A stretch of DNA of 64,000 nt from Echria macrotheca (taxonomy: Eukaryota > Ascomycota > Sordariomycetes > Sordariales > Schizotheciaceae), in the NCBI GenBank assembly GCA_030411725.1, contig MU839828.1:186001-250000 (forward strand), given 5' to 3'. Position numbers and translations under genes: made by a program. The notes beneath the pieces are model-generated. The model made no database searches and had not been told where the DNA came from. It was given only the letters and a program-made list of their open reading frames with translations. Below are positions 20,494 to 32,064 of this stretch, piece after piece. Position 1 is the stretch's first letter. Every line of letters starts with the position of its first letter.

Positions 20494-22017
20494 TTAAAAT
20501 TCCATAGGTGCTGAGGTAGGTCCATGCCATGTCTGTCGCTTCCAAGGTTGTTGTTGCAGATCGCCGTGTAGCACATGTCCTTGCCGCACCAGCATCATAT
20601 CCTGAATCGCCCAGGTATCATTTCCCCCGTAACAAGCGTCTTCCACGGATGGGGGCTCGTCATCATACTCGGATAGCGTGCTGGTGTTGAATGTGCCGCT
20701 TGTCACCTGCGCCGTCGTTGTGAGGGACGCCGCAGTCGCGTAGGCGTACGGCAAGGGGGACAAATGCCGGTCGGGCGTCCAGGGGGCGAATGTCTCCCCG
20801 GGGCAGGGATTCCACGCTGTTTGCGGGCCACCGTCGTCCAGTTGACCGCTCGAGAGCGACAAGCCCTCGGTGGTTGTTGATGTTGTGCTTGCGCTATCGT
20901 CACATTCGGCCATCTGCGCGACGAGATGATGCAGAGGTGCCTGCTTGGGAAGCCCGGCTCGTATAACGACACTGTCACGCGGATCGGCTGCTATGTCGGC
21001 TTCAAACTGGTCGAGGAAGCAGTGGGCAAATTCGTTGATGATGTCGACGATGCGGCCTGGCTGCATCTCCGACACGGGTCCAGTCCGCTGCATGGTCTGG
21101 TCAATGACTTGGGTGCGCCTGCTCACCCAGAACCTGCGCAGGCGGCACATGATCTGGGCATTGTCGAGAAAGCCGTCGCTGCTCATGAAAACGGACCTTG
21201 GAGGTACAGTTTCTGGGAATAGGACTTCCCAGATTTCGATCCACTGCTCCTCCGGCGGCTTCGTCTTGCTGGAGGGATCTTTGGCTTGCTGGGCGATGCG
21301 GTCCCACTGCTGCAGGGAGACGTAGCTGCTGTGAGTGCGATGGGAAAGATCTCCGGACGGCTCAACACCACGCTGATGATGCTCGTGGTGCTCCGCGGTG
21401 TCGAGGGTGTCACAAGCTGGTGGGCAGTCGGCAGGGCGCCTGTGGTTTCTGGAGAGGTGCTGTCTCACATCCTTGATCCTCTTGAGAACATAGAGTCGGC
21501 AGCCATGGTGTAACTGGGGGTATAGGAGATAGAATGGACACGCAAAAAGAGGCTTCTCAGTAACGTCGCACGAATTCGCAAGGGCTCTCCTTCTTGAGGG
21601 TTTTCTGATCATGCTTCTCTTGGTGAGTTGCTGTGGGGGGATCGGCCCGGAGGCTATCTGGCCGATCTCGGGTTTGCGGCCGTTTGGGAATATCAGTCGA
21701 AGTGGAGCCGGACGGGGCGGTGAGAGCTCAGCCTTGGAGCGGTTCGCATGACCAAAGACGCCAATTGTCATTGCGTTGGTGTGCTTATCTCGAGTCGGTG
21801 AGCGGCTGCTGCTGAGATGCTGGTGTTGCGGCCATTGGTGTTTGGCCTGTGCGTCTGATAATGTTGCGGCTGTTGGCGCTGGAGGACGTTGAGGAATCTG
21901 CAAGGTACTGGGTGCGAGGGTCCCTTGAGTTGGCAAATCGCCTCTTGCTGTTGATGAGAGATCGTGTGTAGACCCGAATTTTTGTTGGCGCTCAAAAGTC
22001 TGCTCGAACGGCGTCAT
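20494..22017 (-). CDS. Zinc-knuckle (C2H2-like) family protein, copy 2
   Basis: A single exon of 507 codons from a true ATG. The N-terminus (1-150) is low complexity. The first knuckle is FACPFYLLYPQLHHGC (Cys 160 and 173), followed by RIKDVRQHLSRNHRRP. The second knuckle is degenerate: CPPAC then HHEHH, in place of the family CxxC..H..C. The downstream signature EEQWIEIWEVLFPE is well kept. A Ser/Thr-rich C-terminus follows. It is one of five relatives in this window (11101, 24073, 26622, 41924). Probably nuclear; no function is known to me. Confidence 0.75.
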   Translation of the reverse strand: MTPFEQTFERQQKFGSTHDLSSTARGDLPTQGTLAPSTLQIPQRPPAPTAATLSDAQAKHQWPQHQHLSSSRSPTRDKHTNAMTIGVFGHANRSKAELSPPRPAPLRLIFPNGRKPEIGQIASGPIPPQQLTKRSMIRKPSRRRALANSCDVTEKPLFACPFYLLYPQLHHGCRLYVLKRIKDVRQHLSRNHRRPADCPPACDTLDTAEHHEHHQRGVEPSGDLSHRTHSSYVSLQQWDRIAQQAKDPSSKTKPPEEQWIEIWEVLFPETVPPRSVFMSSDGFLDNAQIMCRLRRFWVSRRTQVIDQTMQRTGPVSEMQPGRIVDIINEFAHCFLDQFEADIAADPRDSVVIRAGLPKQAPLHHLVAQMAECDDSASTTSTTTEGLSLSSGQLDDGGPQTAWNPCPGETFAPWTPDRHLSPLPYAYATAASLTTTAQVTSGTFNTSTLSEYDDEPPSVEDACYGGNDTWAIQDMMLVRQGHVLHGDLQQQPWKRQTWHGPTSAPMEF

Positions 22018-24072
22018 TGTCGAGGTAGCAACCGGGCGGTGAGAAATCTACCGGCCAACAAAAGTCTCGGTGAGTATATATGGAACGCGGCGACGTTTGG
22101 GGCGTGACATGCAGATTCCGGAGAGATTTGCGAAGCTAAAAAGTGTAGAAAGTGGAGTCGACCAAATGGAACGACCAGAGCCGCCACCAACACAGCTTGT
22201 GTCGAGCTCCTGAACGCCACATCTCGTATTACCGCATAGCCGAGGGGTCTTGGTATCGGGATTATACTAGCGCTTACGTCGATCCCTGAGGGAAATCAGC
22301 CTTTTCTCCGTCGAAGTCCGATGAGCAATCGCCACATTGGGTTGCTGATGGCGCTTTCACTACCCTGCCCAATCTGCAAAGAATTTGGGCTTTATATTTT
22401 TCTGCGACCCAAGTGAAGGTGATTGACCGTGCTATACTAAAGCCGTGCCGAGCCATCTGGCACTACCCCTCCTCTGCACGCATTTCATCTCCTTTTCTTG
22501 ACCTTTCCGTAGCTGGCACGAAAGCTCTGTCACAGTTCTCAATGGCTCTCAGCACCGATGATTTCCTCTCAAGCAGATCGTGGCGCGCCCCTTCTCTTTC
22601 CCCCGACTCTAGCCGTGCATGGTTGATCGGAGGAACCGCCTCCCGTTGCCAAAGATTGAGTCGAGCAGATTCTAGCACGGCAGAGCTCGATGCCAACCTG
22701 AGGAGAGAACATTGTTAGCGGTCTGCTCATCATTTCGGCCACTCTGTCAGGGCCACGAACCTGTGATTCGTTGAGTTAGTCGCTTCTCGCATGCTCAAGG
22801 CTGAGAAAAACGCGGCGATGTTCGCAAATTTGGAGTGCAAGAGGGAGCTTGAATGTTGACTGGATTGGACATCTACTTCATTTTTAAACTCGCGTCTCTC
22901 TTTCCGCAGTGCAATGCTGTCACTGGGGGACTTTTTCGACCAGAACACAACCTGTGTCGAGCATGCGCCCCTGCCCTGGGCTTGGACGAATTGGAGGACG
23001 TGTTCCCCGACAGCGAGATAGATATGTCAGGGAACGAGGCGGTAGGACGAAAACCGTGTTGGTGTCCTCAAGTCTTCGAGAAACGGGACCCCGGCATGAA
23101 GCCGCATTGTTGACAGCAGCGGTCCATGCCCCATTGGGGCAAGTGATGAATCGACGACCTCAACGGTTTTGCTTCACCAAAGACCCACTTGGTCTCTTCC
23201 TCTACGGCTCTTAGTTACTTGCAAAAAAGAGATATTTGCAACGTCTGGGTTTCAATGCCCCCCCACCTCCTCCGGCCTTCCGGGCTCTGCACTAGGAGAA
23301 GATTCCGGATGATAGTTTTGCGGTGACGGTGCTGATTGGACCTGACAAGTCGTTGGACGTTTCAGCAAGCCCCCCTAATGCTCTGGAGTCGTGATCGGGC
23401 CATCGGGGCCAACCTCCCGTCCCCTGCAATGACCGGGGGGGTCCAGGGTTTTCTTCGGACACGGCAGGGGAACGCTAGCTTGTCGGCGACAGCCGGCAGC
23501 CAATTTTACTTCGAGGCGTTGGAAGCGGCACACGGTTTGTGTGAAAAGTAAAGGTGAAAAAGTAAATGCCAGAAATAATGGTTGGGTTTGACCATGTTCA
23601 AATTCGAAGTCTTTCGCGCCACAACCTCGCATCATCATCCTTCCTCGTACTTACAAAATCCGGTGGTCTGTACGGTACTGGGCGGCGCAATTTGTCCTTC
23701 GTTCAATCTATCGCAGGCGAAAGTCCTCGTGCAAAGCTGGCCTCCACCTCCAGTGACCGCCCTGAAGCAACGTGCCCGAGTCTATTTGCGCCTCCCGCTC
23801 TTTGTCGAAACGCCCACACCACAGGATATTATGCAAAGGTACTGTGTTCTCAATTTTTTTTGGGCATGACCTTGGCCGCGCACCAATAATCCTAACCTCA
23901 AACTAGTTTCCTATTTTCCAATCTTTTAACCCTCCTTTGACTTCTGCTAATTTCTTCCCGGCTCCTTTCTTGTTTCTTGATAATTCTTTATTGGCCATAT
24001 GCCCTAACGTCGGCGGCGTACCTAGAACGCTGGAGAAGCTCTCAGTGCTAACGGTCGTATGCCTCAGTGAGG
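22018..24072. other. Two-kilobase intergenic stretch between divergent zinc-knuckle genes
   Basis: The genes at 20494-22017 (-) and 24073-25314 (+) point away from each other across this stretch, so it carries both promoters. Open frames up to about 107 codons exist but show no family motif, and I could not join them by credible introns. Confidence 0.5.
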
Positions 24073-25314
24073 ATGCAGCAAGTTGCAGACAAAATGCATA
24101 CACAGGCACCAACGACAGCCCTGGACCAGCATCAAAAAGCAGTCGGCACCTCATGCAGCTCCCTAGGACAGCTCCAGTGCGGCATAGTGTCAGAGTTAGC
24201 CTGGCGGGATGCCCTGCTCCAGTGGCTGCTGTGGGTAGCCCTTGTCCACCTCCCCAGCCTTTCGGGAAAGGGACAAGGCAAGCAGTTGCCTTCAGCTAGC
24301 TCGAGCGTCACCAACAACCAATTCCCCCACCAAGAGGACCGCTCGGGAGCCCCCAGCATCGCGGCTGCATCTTCTTCTATAGTCGGCCCGAGATATGGAG
24401 CGAAACGTGGCAAAGGCAATACTCATGACGATAACGACGATAGCGGCAACGACAGCAACGACGATAAAGGCGACAGTCGGACGAGACCTCAACAGCAGGA
24501 TGGCGTCAACTGGGCCTGCCCTTATTACAAATCGAATCCGTTTTTCCATCAGCAATGCAAAAATGCCAAACTCTCGCGCCTCGGTGATATCACACAACAT
24601 ATCAGACGCAAGCATTCACAGCCACCGTTCTGCACTATATGCGGGTTTGTCGCCGAGGGATCCAGCCCCCCGATCCAGGAGAGCAAGCTGAAAGAACACC
24701 GTCGGCAACCCGGCGGATGCCAGCCTAAGGATTTCCTCCCACCGCCCGGCGCAACCCAAGATCAACTCACGAAGCTCAGCGGGAATCTGGTTCCGTTACC
24801 AGATCCACCTACAGGTGCTGCTGCAAACACACGTGAGAAAAAATGGTTCAGAATATTCAGCATCGTTCTCCCGGGCTTCCCGCTCCCTTCATCGCCTTAC
24901 AAGGATTCTGATATGGCCGATCCGCTGTTAGTGCTCTTGCTGACATACATCAACCGAGGTGGTCTTATAGAGGTCGCGCAGTTACTCGGCAAGCCAGAAC
25001 TCGCCGCTCCAGTCACCGGGCCACTTGGCCTTTGTCTTGCCCATTTCTGGTTCTGGGCCACAAACTTTGCGACATCATACTCCCAGCATACCGAAACCCA
25101 ATCGCTGCAGCCATTCCCTCCAGTTGAAAACGAGTCGGATTTTACCCAGAGCGCAGCTGCCGTCCTTAATGCCAACGACGCAGGCGGCCTGCTTGTATCC
25201 AGGTCGGGATCTGCAGGGCAGCTTCCCATTACATCCACCACCTTGGAATTTGGGACATCGTGGAACCCGCCAAACGCCAGCGACGGCATCGATTCGTTGG
25301 ACCACCTTGACTAA
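24073..25314 (+). CDS. Zinc-knuckle (C2H2-like) family protein, copy 3
   Basis: Single-exon frame of 413 aa from ATG 24073. The zinc region is at about 149-225: CPYYKSNPFFHQQC, then ITQHIRRKHSQPPFCTICGF, then LKEHRRQPGGC. It is followed by the signature EKKWFRIFSIVLPGFPLPSS, the longest match to the family's W..IF..LFP..P.PSSPY block. An Asp/Asn-rich low-complexity run (about 118-137) precedes the fingers. Both knuckles look complete. Divergent from copy 2. Role unknown. Confidence 0.75.
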   Translation: MQQVADKMHTQAPTTALDQHQKAVGTSCSSLGQLQCGIVSELAWRDALLQWLLWVALVHLPSLSGKGQGKQLPSASSSVTNNQFPHQEDRSGAPSIAAASSSIVGPRYGAKRGKGNTHDDNDDSGNDSNDDKGDSRTRPQQQDGVNWACPYYKSNPFFHQQCKNAKLSRLGDITQHIRRKHSQPPFCTICGFVAEGSSPPIQESKLKEHRRQPGGCQPKDFLPPPGATQDQLTKLSGNLVPLPDPPTGAAANTREKKWFRIFSIVLPGFPLPSSPYKDSDMADPLLVLLLTYINRGGLIEVAQLLGKPELAAPVTGPLGLCLAHFWFWATNFATSYSQHTETQSLQPFPPVENESDFTQSAAAVLNANDAGGLLVSRSGSAGQLPITSTTLEFGTSWNPPNASDGIDSLDHLD

Positions 25315-26621
25315 AAAACTAGATTACGCGCCACGTGGCCAGCCTAGGATCTCTAGAACGCGGCTATAGTGGGCAACTTCGCCGGGCGACGCCAGCATAG
25401 TGTGGTGCAACCCAAAAAGTCAACCTAATCCTAGCTGAGGCTCACTCTGCTTCAGCTTTTTCCTTCACCCGAGAGCTTCCGGCTATTCACCTTGCCCCCG
25501 ACTACCCGAGACGACATCATCTCCTCTGCTCCGCATCATAGCATGCCGGAAATTGGGCGACCGATCTCTTTTGTCAATTATTCTTCGATTCATCGTTTTG
25601 TCTTCTTAAGAGACCTAGCGGATACGAGGCTACCTTAGTTATATTTGCACACGATCCCACGCAGCTACCGATGTACTCATGGCAACAGCATGTATGACAG
25701 TCATGAGGAACGCGCATGCCGGGGCTCTTGGATGACTTCATGTAATTTTTCACTTTGTAAATGCCGACTTGGATTCTCCAGGTTGGTGGGATTAGGTACT
25801 GTATATGACCCATGGTCAGACCTGTTGTAAAGATACACCATCCCATTTTCATCATTTCAGAACCATGCGTCTGTGCTTAAACAACTTGAATGGTCATATT
25901 CGGTGGCAGATTTCATCTTCAACCTCGCTTGGGGAAGTTCTAGGCTTCTCATATCCGCTACGTGCTTGTTCTAGAACTATTATAATTATTGGGTGGTGGA
26001 TATCAAACAATGACATTCTCCCATCCCCTGCAGTGTGCAGGCGGTCTGGAATTCTCGTTCTCCATCCTAGATGTATCATTGTAACGGGGGAACCCGTCGT
26101 TGAAAACTTAGAACGCTGGAGCTGATTGCAACTCGGGAATTAAGAGTAAAGATAAGGTGCAACAGGTCTCGATTAAAGTAACAACGTCAGAACCTGACTC
26201 TCTTTTATGAAAGGTCTTCTGCCTGTTGGCTTGAGGCCAACCTTTCAAGACTTAGCGCTTGCGGCGGCCACGTCGCCGCTTAACAAGACATCGCTAGCAA
26301 GCCCAAGATGCTGTTAGTCCTTCATGGACACTCCAGCTGCCATGACCGTTTGACACGTCACAATCACCCAGGCTTTGGTTAGCTGAATATAGCGGTGAGA
26401 AGGAGAAGACCGAAGAAAAACATACAGGGAACGAGAGGGCGGTGGAACCAGAGCGCCCCCCCGATTTTACCCAAAAAATAAATCAAAAAATACATGAATA
26501 GTATATGGACAGCAGCAAAGTTTAAAAGAACAAAACGGAGGTAGTTGTACACTCTGAAAAACAAAGGAAATCATATGATTTGGAGCGAGCGGCCCGGGTT
26601 CGTTAATTCCCTTTTTCGCAT
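25315..26621. other. Intergenic stretch between convergent genes
   Basis: No gene supported. The zinc-knuckle genes at 24073 and 26622 converge on this stretch, so it holds their 3' ends. Confidence 0.5.
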
Positions 26622-27764
26622 CTAGCCATCAGATCTGGTCTCACCAGACCACACGAGCTCAAGCATGCGGTCGAGAACCGCCTCTTGAAACTCAGACAGG
26701 CTCAACTCTTCCAACTGAACGGCGGGTCTCATGGAGCCGAGGAACTTGCGGACCAGCTCCGCCCCGTTCCTCACCCAGTACGCCCTCAGCTCCTGCGCCG
26801 CTCGGACATGGCCATCTTGGTGGTGGTCAAGCCAGAGCCCCGTCGCTGGCGGCTCCGTGTCGGGAAATATAATCTTCCAGATGGCTCGGTGCTGGTCGCT
26901 CTCTGGCAGAGAGCGGTCTGAGCGGCGACAGAGCTGTTCCATCTGATGCTGGCTGACGCCCTCGGCGGTAGGCGGGACTTTGGTCCGGGGACACGTGCGA
27001 GTGTCCATGTGCTTGTTGAGCTCGGCGTACGTGGGGAATGTGCAGCCGCAGATGAAGCAGTACGGAGGGCGTTGGTGGCGGAGACGGACGTGCTTCTTGG
27101 CTGTGTGGATGCTCCGCAGGTCAAAGCGGAGGCAGGTGCGGTGCCGACTGGGGTCGCTAAGATAGAAGGGGCAGCCCAACGAGGGTGCTGCGTCGCCTGT
27201 GCGGCCAGTTTCAATGCCGACCGCCGCGTCGGCGTCGATTGAGTCGGCAGCTTGGGACATCACACCAGGTTTCCGTCCTGGGGACGGCTCGAGCGGTGTT
27301 GTTGGATGTGCCACGGGGGCGGCTTCGCTTTGCCTATCATCCGTGGCCAGCCGTTGATAGTACTGCAGGAGCTGTGCACTGGCACAGGCGTCTACACCGG
27401 AGGCCGCTGCCCCGGCAGGACGGTCGGGGTCCTCTACGTCACCATCATCATCATCCTCCGAGTCGGAGGAATAGCTGACGTCGGAATCCTGGGCTTCCAG
27501 AGCTGTGTAATCCGTCGGGTCCAGTTTGGCTGCGAACTGGCTTGGCGATTGGGCAGGGAAGCGGCGTCCTCTCCCCTCCCCTTCCGTGTTGTCGGAGTTA
27601 CCCGGAGCCGCATCGGATGGCAGGGGCACCGGCTGGGAGGCGCAACGACGTTCTGCTACCCGGATGTGTGATTGCTGATTCCGACAACAGCTGATCGTGG
27701 CCTCATCAAAGGAAAGAGGAAGCACCATGTCCGCTATTCGGGTCCTCTGGGGCGGGTCTCCCAT
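26622..27764 (-). CDS. Zinc-knuckle (C2H2-like) family protein, copy 4
   Basis: 380 aa from ATG 27764; the frame is open further up but only with non-ATG starts, and another ATG lies at 27728. An acidic, Ser/Asp-rich region precedes the zinc module, which starts at about residue 198: CPFYLSDPSRHRTC, then TAKKHVRLRHQRPPYCFICG, then LNKHMDTRTC. It is followed by HRAIWKIIFPDTEPP. Both knuckles are complete, making this the cleanest family example in the window. Its neighbours are copy 3 (convergent) and a HET-domain gene. Confidence 0.75.
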   Translation of the reverse strand: MGDPPQRTRIADMVLPLSFDEATISCCRNQQSHIRVAERRCASQPVPLPSDAAPGNSDNTEGEGRGRRFPAQSPSQFAAKLDPTDYTALEAQDSDVSYSSDSEDDDDGDVEDPDRPAGAAASGVDACASAQLLQYYQRLATDDRQSEAAPVAHPTTPLEPSPGRKPGVMSQAADSIDADAAVGIETGRTGDAAPSLGCPFYLSDPSRHRTCLRFDLRSIHTAKKHVRLRHQRPPYCFICGCTFPTYAELNKHMDTRTCPRTKVPPTAEGVSQHQMEQLCRRSDRSLPESDQHRAIWKIIFPDTEPPATGLWLDHHQDGHVRAAQELRAYWVRNGAELVRKFLGSMRPAVQLEELSLSEFQEAVLDRMLELVWSGETRSDG

Positions 27765-29307
27765 GGTCCACGGGACTCTGCAGTTGAAACGCCGTCGCTG
27801 GAAGACGAGATTTGGTCTCTTGGCGTATTCAACCAAGCTTGAAGATGATGTCAATCAGGTAATAGTGGCCGGCCTTTGTTCTGATGTCTCGTAGGTTGGA
27901 ATCATCACTTGACGGGCTGGCGAACATGATTGATATCTCCTCGAGATGGCTAGCCTCCTGCGCGTACGCGCAGCCCGCTCATTGGTTCATGGCAACTGGG
28001 CCAATAAACATGCATGTTTTTCTGATGAATCAACGGCCGCCCCACCATTATGGCGCTCCGATCCCAATCCCGGCCCGCTGGCACAGGGCAAAATTGGCCG
28101 ATTTTAGAAAATCCACACGAGCTGTGCAAGGCGGCAGGAATCCGATGCATGTCATTTCGCTGCCTTGCACAGCCTGTTTCTTCGTAACGTCACAAGATAT
28201 GCATGCCTTGATTATCAACATGACGAAAATTTCTGCCCATCTGGCGGTGGTCCGCGGTCCCCTCACCATGGTACGTTTCGATAAGTGAAACCCCAGCTAA
28301 CTCCTAAAACAATCTTTAAACCGGAATGCATCCCTCGCCGAGAAACTCGTCGCTCGATACCGCATATCGAGCCTTTAAAATCACGCGAGGAGGCAATGCT
28401 CGGTGAAGGGCTGCATTACAAGCCGGGGGAATCCAACGGGCATTTCGTCTGGAAATTCGCGATGCCAGACGCTCCCCCTCCAATAACGTGGCACGAAATC
28501 CCGCAGACCTAATACCCCTTGAAGCAAGGGTTCTGAAGAGGCTAGAAGTGGATCTCGGAGGCGTGGATAAGTTCAACTAGCTGCTTCGGATTGAAAGGTA
28601 CCAAACAGCTTTCGGAAACACAAAATCTCTCCATAGGTACTCAAGAGAGAAACGAGGCATAAAGCTCAGCTTATGGTGGCTCGGACACCCTTGTCCAGAT
28701 GCCCGCCAAATTTCACGGCCTCTCCGTCCATCGCTCCACGCACGTAGCTTTCACTTAGAAGCCAATGCTAAGACATATTGTCATCATCCTGTTCCGTCTC
28801 GCGAAACGTCGGGAGGATAAAAGATTGGAATGATGTCCTCATCCATTTCGCGGGGGGTGGACAATGTCGCGAGGTCGGGGGCAGTGTGGTCTGTGTGGAT
28901 GGGAGAGAAATTCGGGAGAGCCTGCAGAGGACGAGAGAGTCGATGTGGCCGGAGCGTCGAAGAGTACCAGTGACAGGCCATCCTCGACTGAAGAAATTAC
29001 AGGCGTCGACCTCGAAGCGCGGAGGATGGATGTGGATGATTTGATCATCTTGAGGGCGATTCTGTTTGCGGCCTTGTTTTGGACTGCACCGGACACCAGT
29101 GGATAAATAACCGTGCACGTGACCACACGCAGTCATCAAGTGACACAAACGAACAAAGTGCGTCAAGGCCGCTTGGTTCTATTTGCCAAAGGCTGTGTGC
29201 TTTGGTGACTCATTCCGAGAATAAAGGTGCCCAGCCTCGCCAGTCCAACAAACCCAGGACAACCATAGTGCACATCACCGAGGATTGCATGGCTTCGGAA
29301 CATCACG
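27765..29307. other. Intergenic stretch between copy 4 and the HET gene
   Basis: The two flanking genes diverge, so this is shared upstream sequence. No gene is supported; the open frames present have no motifs. Confidence 0.5.
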
Positions 29308-31492
29308 ATGAATCGGCCAGGACCACAACTCGAGAGCAAGGCAGAGCTATTCCATGCTTGTCAACTCTGCCCTCACATTCAATTGGAAGTTGGCGTTCAG
29401 TCTACCGTTATTGTCCCGTTCACCCAGATCATTCGCTCTGCTAGAGATGGATGTGCTTTTTTCCGTGAACGGCTCAGGCGAAGGTTCCCCCCCTCTTCCT
29501 GGGTATTTGAACCCGATGTTGATCGGTTGCTCGACGACGCTTCAATCCTGGACCAGACCCTATCTCTGGAAATACACGCCTCTCTGGATGATGATGGTCT
29601 AAGCTTCATTGACTGCGATTTTGTTCTCTGTAACAAGGAAGCTTGGGGCGATGAAAATGACACTCTATTGGGATGGGTGTCAAAAGGTACCTGAATCTTC
29701 ACTGAGATCCCCAACAACCGATGAGTAACACAGCAAATCAGATAGCACAGCAGCCCATTATGTTAAAACTCGACCGCCGAATCGATCCCCCTGTTCCACG
29801 GAGAACATACAAGGGATGAAAGACTGCCTGCAAGATTGTAACGAGAACCATGCAACATGCGCAAAGCTCAGACAACAGCTGCTTGTCTATAGACGGCCAA
29901 AGTACCTACTCGACTTAGGGTCCGTCCACGACGGACAAATCTGCATAATAGATACTAAAGGGACACGAAGAGACGACGTGAAGTATGCCATTTTGAGCTA
30001 TTGTTGGGGAGGCAAGCAGACCTGCAAAACCACGTCAAAAAATCTCAGCCAACGTCTCCGTGGGTTCCCGCTCGCCGATCTCCCGGAGACAATTCGCGAT
30101 GCTGTGAACGTCACACAAACTCTCGGATTAGGCTATCTCTGGGTAGACGCGCTCTGCATCCAGCAAGACATCCAGAGGCATCTTATACAGCGAGAACTAG
30201 ACGCCATGCCCGAATTTTACGCTACGGCGGCGGTTGTCATATCAGCGGCTTGCGCGCCGCACAGCGATGCCGGGTTTTTGAAAGACCGGGATCTACGATA
30301 TCACGAGTATGAGCTCCCTCTCACGGTGATGGACGAGGGTTGGTCTGTGGCTGGCCGAATCAGGCTCTTTGAGCGCTCATCTCAAAAAAAAAGAGAGCCT
30401 ATCGACATGAGGGTGTGGACAGAACCGGAGAAGAACAACGCTCTGTGCAGTTTTCGGTTCGAGTCCGAGCGGGTCGCGTGGCGGTGTCGCCAAACGGCAG
30501 ACGCGGACAGCGATGTTGATCTGCTGCCGCCCTATGCGGACTTCATCAATGCATGCTCTTTCGACGGATCTATGTTCCCAAGCATGCTTCCAACAACTCC
30601 GGACGCCAATGACGAAGGAAATATGAGGCAATACCTGCAACATGTCCGCGATTTCTCGGCGCGCCAATGCGAATCTTTCGGTGACAGGCTGGTCGCCTTC
30701 GAAACGTCTGCTAGGTCCATGGCAACGGCCATGGGCTGGGAGGAATCGCAGTACAAGGCCGGGCTCTGGCTGAAGGATATGCAAAGAGAGCTCCAGTGGT
30801 GTCGGGATGTCGACGGCAGGAATGGCTCCGCAGATTGGCTCCGCCCAAGCACGACATTGGTACCGTCATGGTCGTGGGCTTCAGTACCATCAGCAATCAC
30901 CTGGAACGACCTGAACGACTTGGACTGGGGTCGGTCGTACACATTGCGAGTCATCAAGTGCGACGTCGAACTTCAATCTTCTTCACGGCCATTCTCTGGT
31001 GTCAAGGGGGGAAGTTTACTGGTCGAAGGATACGCCCTCAACGTCTTCTGGGACGGCCAAGAATTTGTCCACAGAGTTCGGTTTGGTGGCCGCAAACGAA
31101 CCTCATCTCGGGCCCGGGAGCAGATTGCCTCCAATAGCACTGGGGTACCCTCTCATGTTCAAGGAGGTAACATGGGGAACCGGACACAGAAACGTGGATC
31201 TCCAATCCGCTCTGATCAGTTGGTCCCTCTTGAGGCCTGTGGGCTATCCATTAGTGCGGTTTGGGACTCTTTGCTACCACCGGCATCACAAGATGTCACA
31301 TGTCTGGAAATCTTAGACGCTGATGGCTTCTCCTCGGGGGTAATCCTCCATTACATTGGCAGCGGGAGATTTCAAAGGTTGGGTTACTTTTCTACTGATT
31401 ACGAGGACGCAAGTAGCCTACCGGGCGGAGGATTAACCACTCATCGAAATTGGTTTCATCAAAAAAGACGGAGGAGATTTTGTATAATCTGA
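29308..31492 (+). CDS. HET-domain (heterokaryon incompatibility) protein
   Basis: Exons 29308-29686 and 29742-31492 with a 55-base intron give 709 aa. The HET domain starts at about residue 208 with YAILSYCWGG. It continues through LPETIRDAVNVTQTLGLGYL, WVDALCIQQD and YATAAVVISAACA, matching the three conserved blocks of the family. The ~200 residues before it (FHACQLCPHI and so on) and the tail with VPSWSWASVPS are usual for Pezizomycotina HET proteins. Such proteins can trigger cell death after non-self recognition when paired with other genes. The partner and activity here are unknown. No NACHT or repeat domain is attached. Confidence 0.9.
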
Positions 31493-32064
31493 TCGCTAGC
31501 CGCCTAGCCGGCTGGGGCCGGGGCTCTGGGACTGTATGAACAGAGCTATTTTCATCTACATGCAACGCTAGCTTACACGTTTACTCTATTCCTGTTTGAA
31601 TACCTAGCCTAGCTCTGCTTCTATCCGCCTTCTCTGCTAACACAGCGGCACTGACGTCATGAGCGACCTCTTTCTGGCAAGCTGGACACTTGCGGTGCAA
31701 ACCCAGGCCCATCGCATATAATCCTGGTACATAATATGAGATGTTACATAACCAGCGTCTCTTATCCTTGGCTTAGATATACTAGGTCGACTAGTACAGA
31801 ATTTTCTCGGCCAAGAAATACCACCATATATACAACGTGATTGGATCGTTTCGAGGCGCAGGTTTCTGTATTCTACCTCGGTACTTAACCTGCCCTACTT
31901 GTACTTCCACTCTCCTGGTTTCTACATATATACATATATATATATAGGTAAGGTGGTCCACAGCGGCGCAGTACATCACAACGCCATAACGACGACGGAA
32001 CAAAATAAAAGTGTATTTGATCAGATAGACCGACAGAGAGCTATTATCACACACAGAATGCCCA
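31493..32064. other. Intergenic stretch with AT microsatellite
   Basis: No gene seen. It contains an alternating AT run at 31926-31946 and the 3' flanks of the HET gene and the LysM gene, which converge. Confidence 0.5.
31926..31946. repeat. AT dinucleotide microsatellite
   Basis: About 21 bases of alternating A and T with a single C interruption. Confidence 0.7.

Noticed and set aside
22260..22400. Possible tRNA gene
   Set aside because: No B-box of the GGTTCGANTCC type and no closing acceptor stem could be found.
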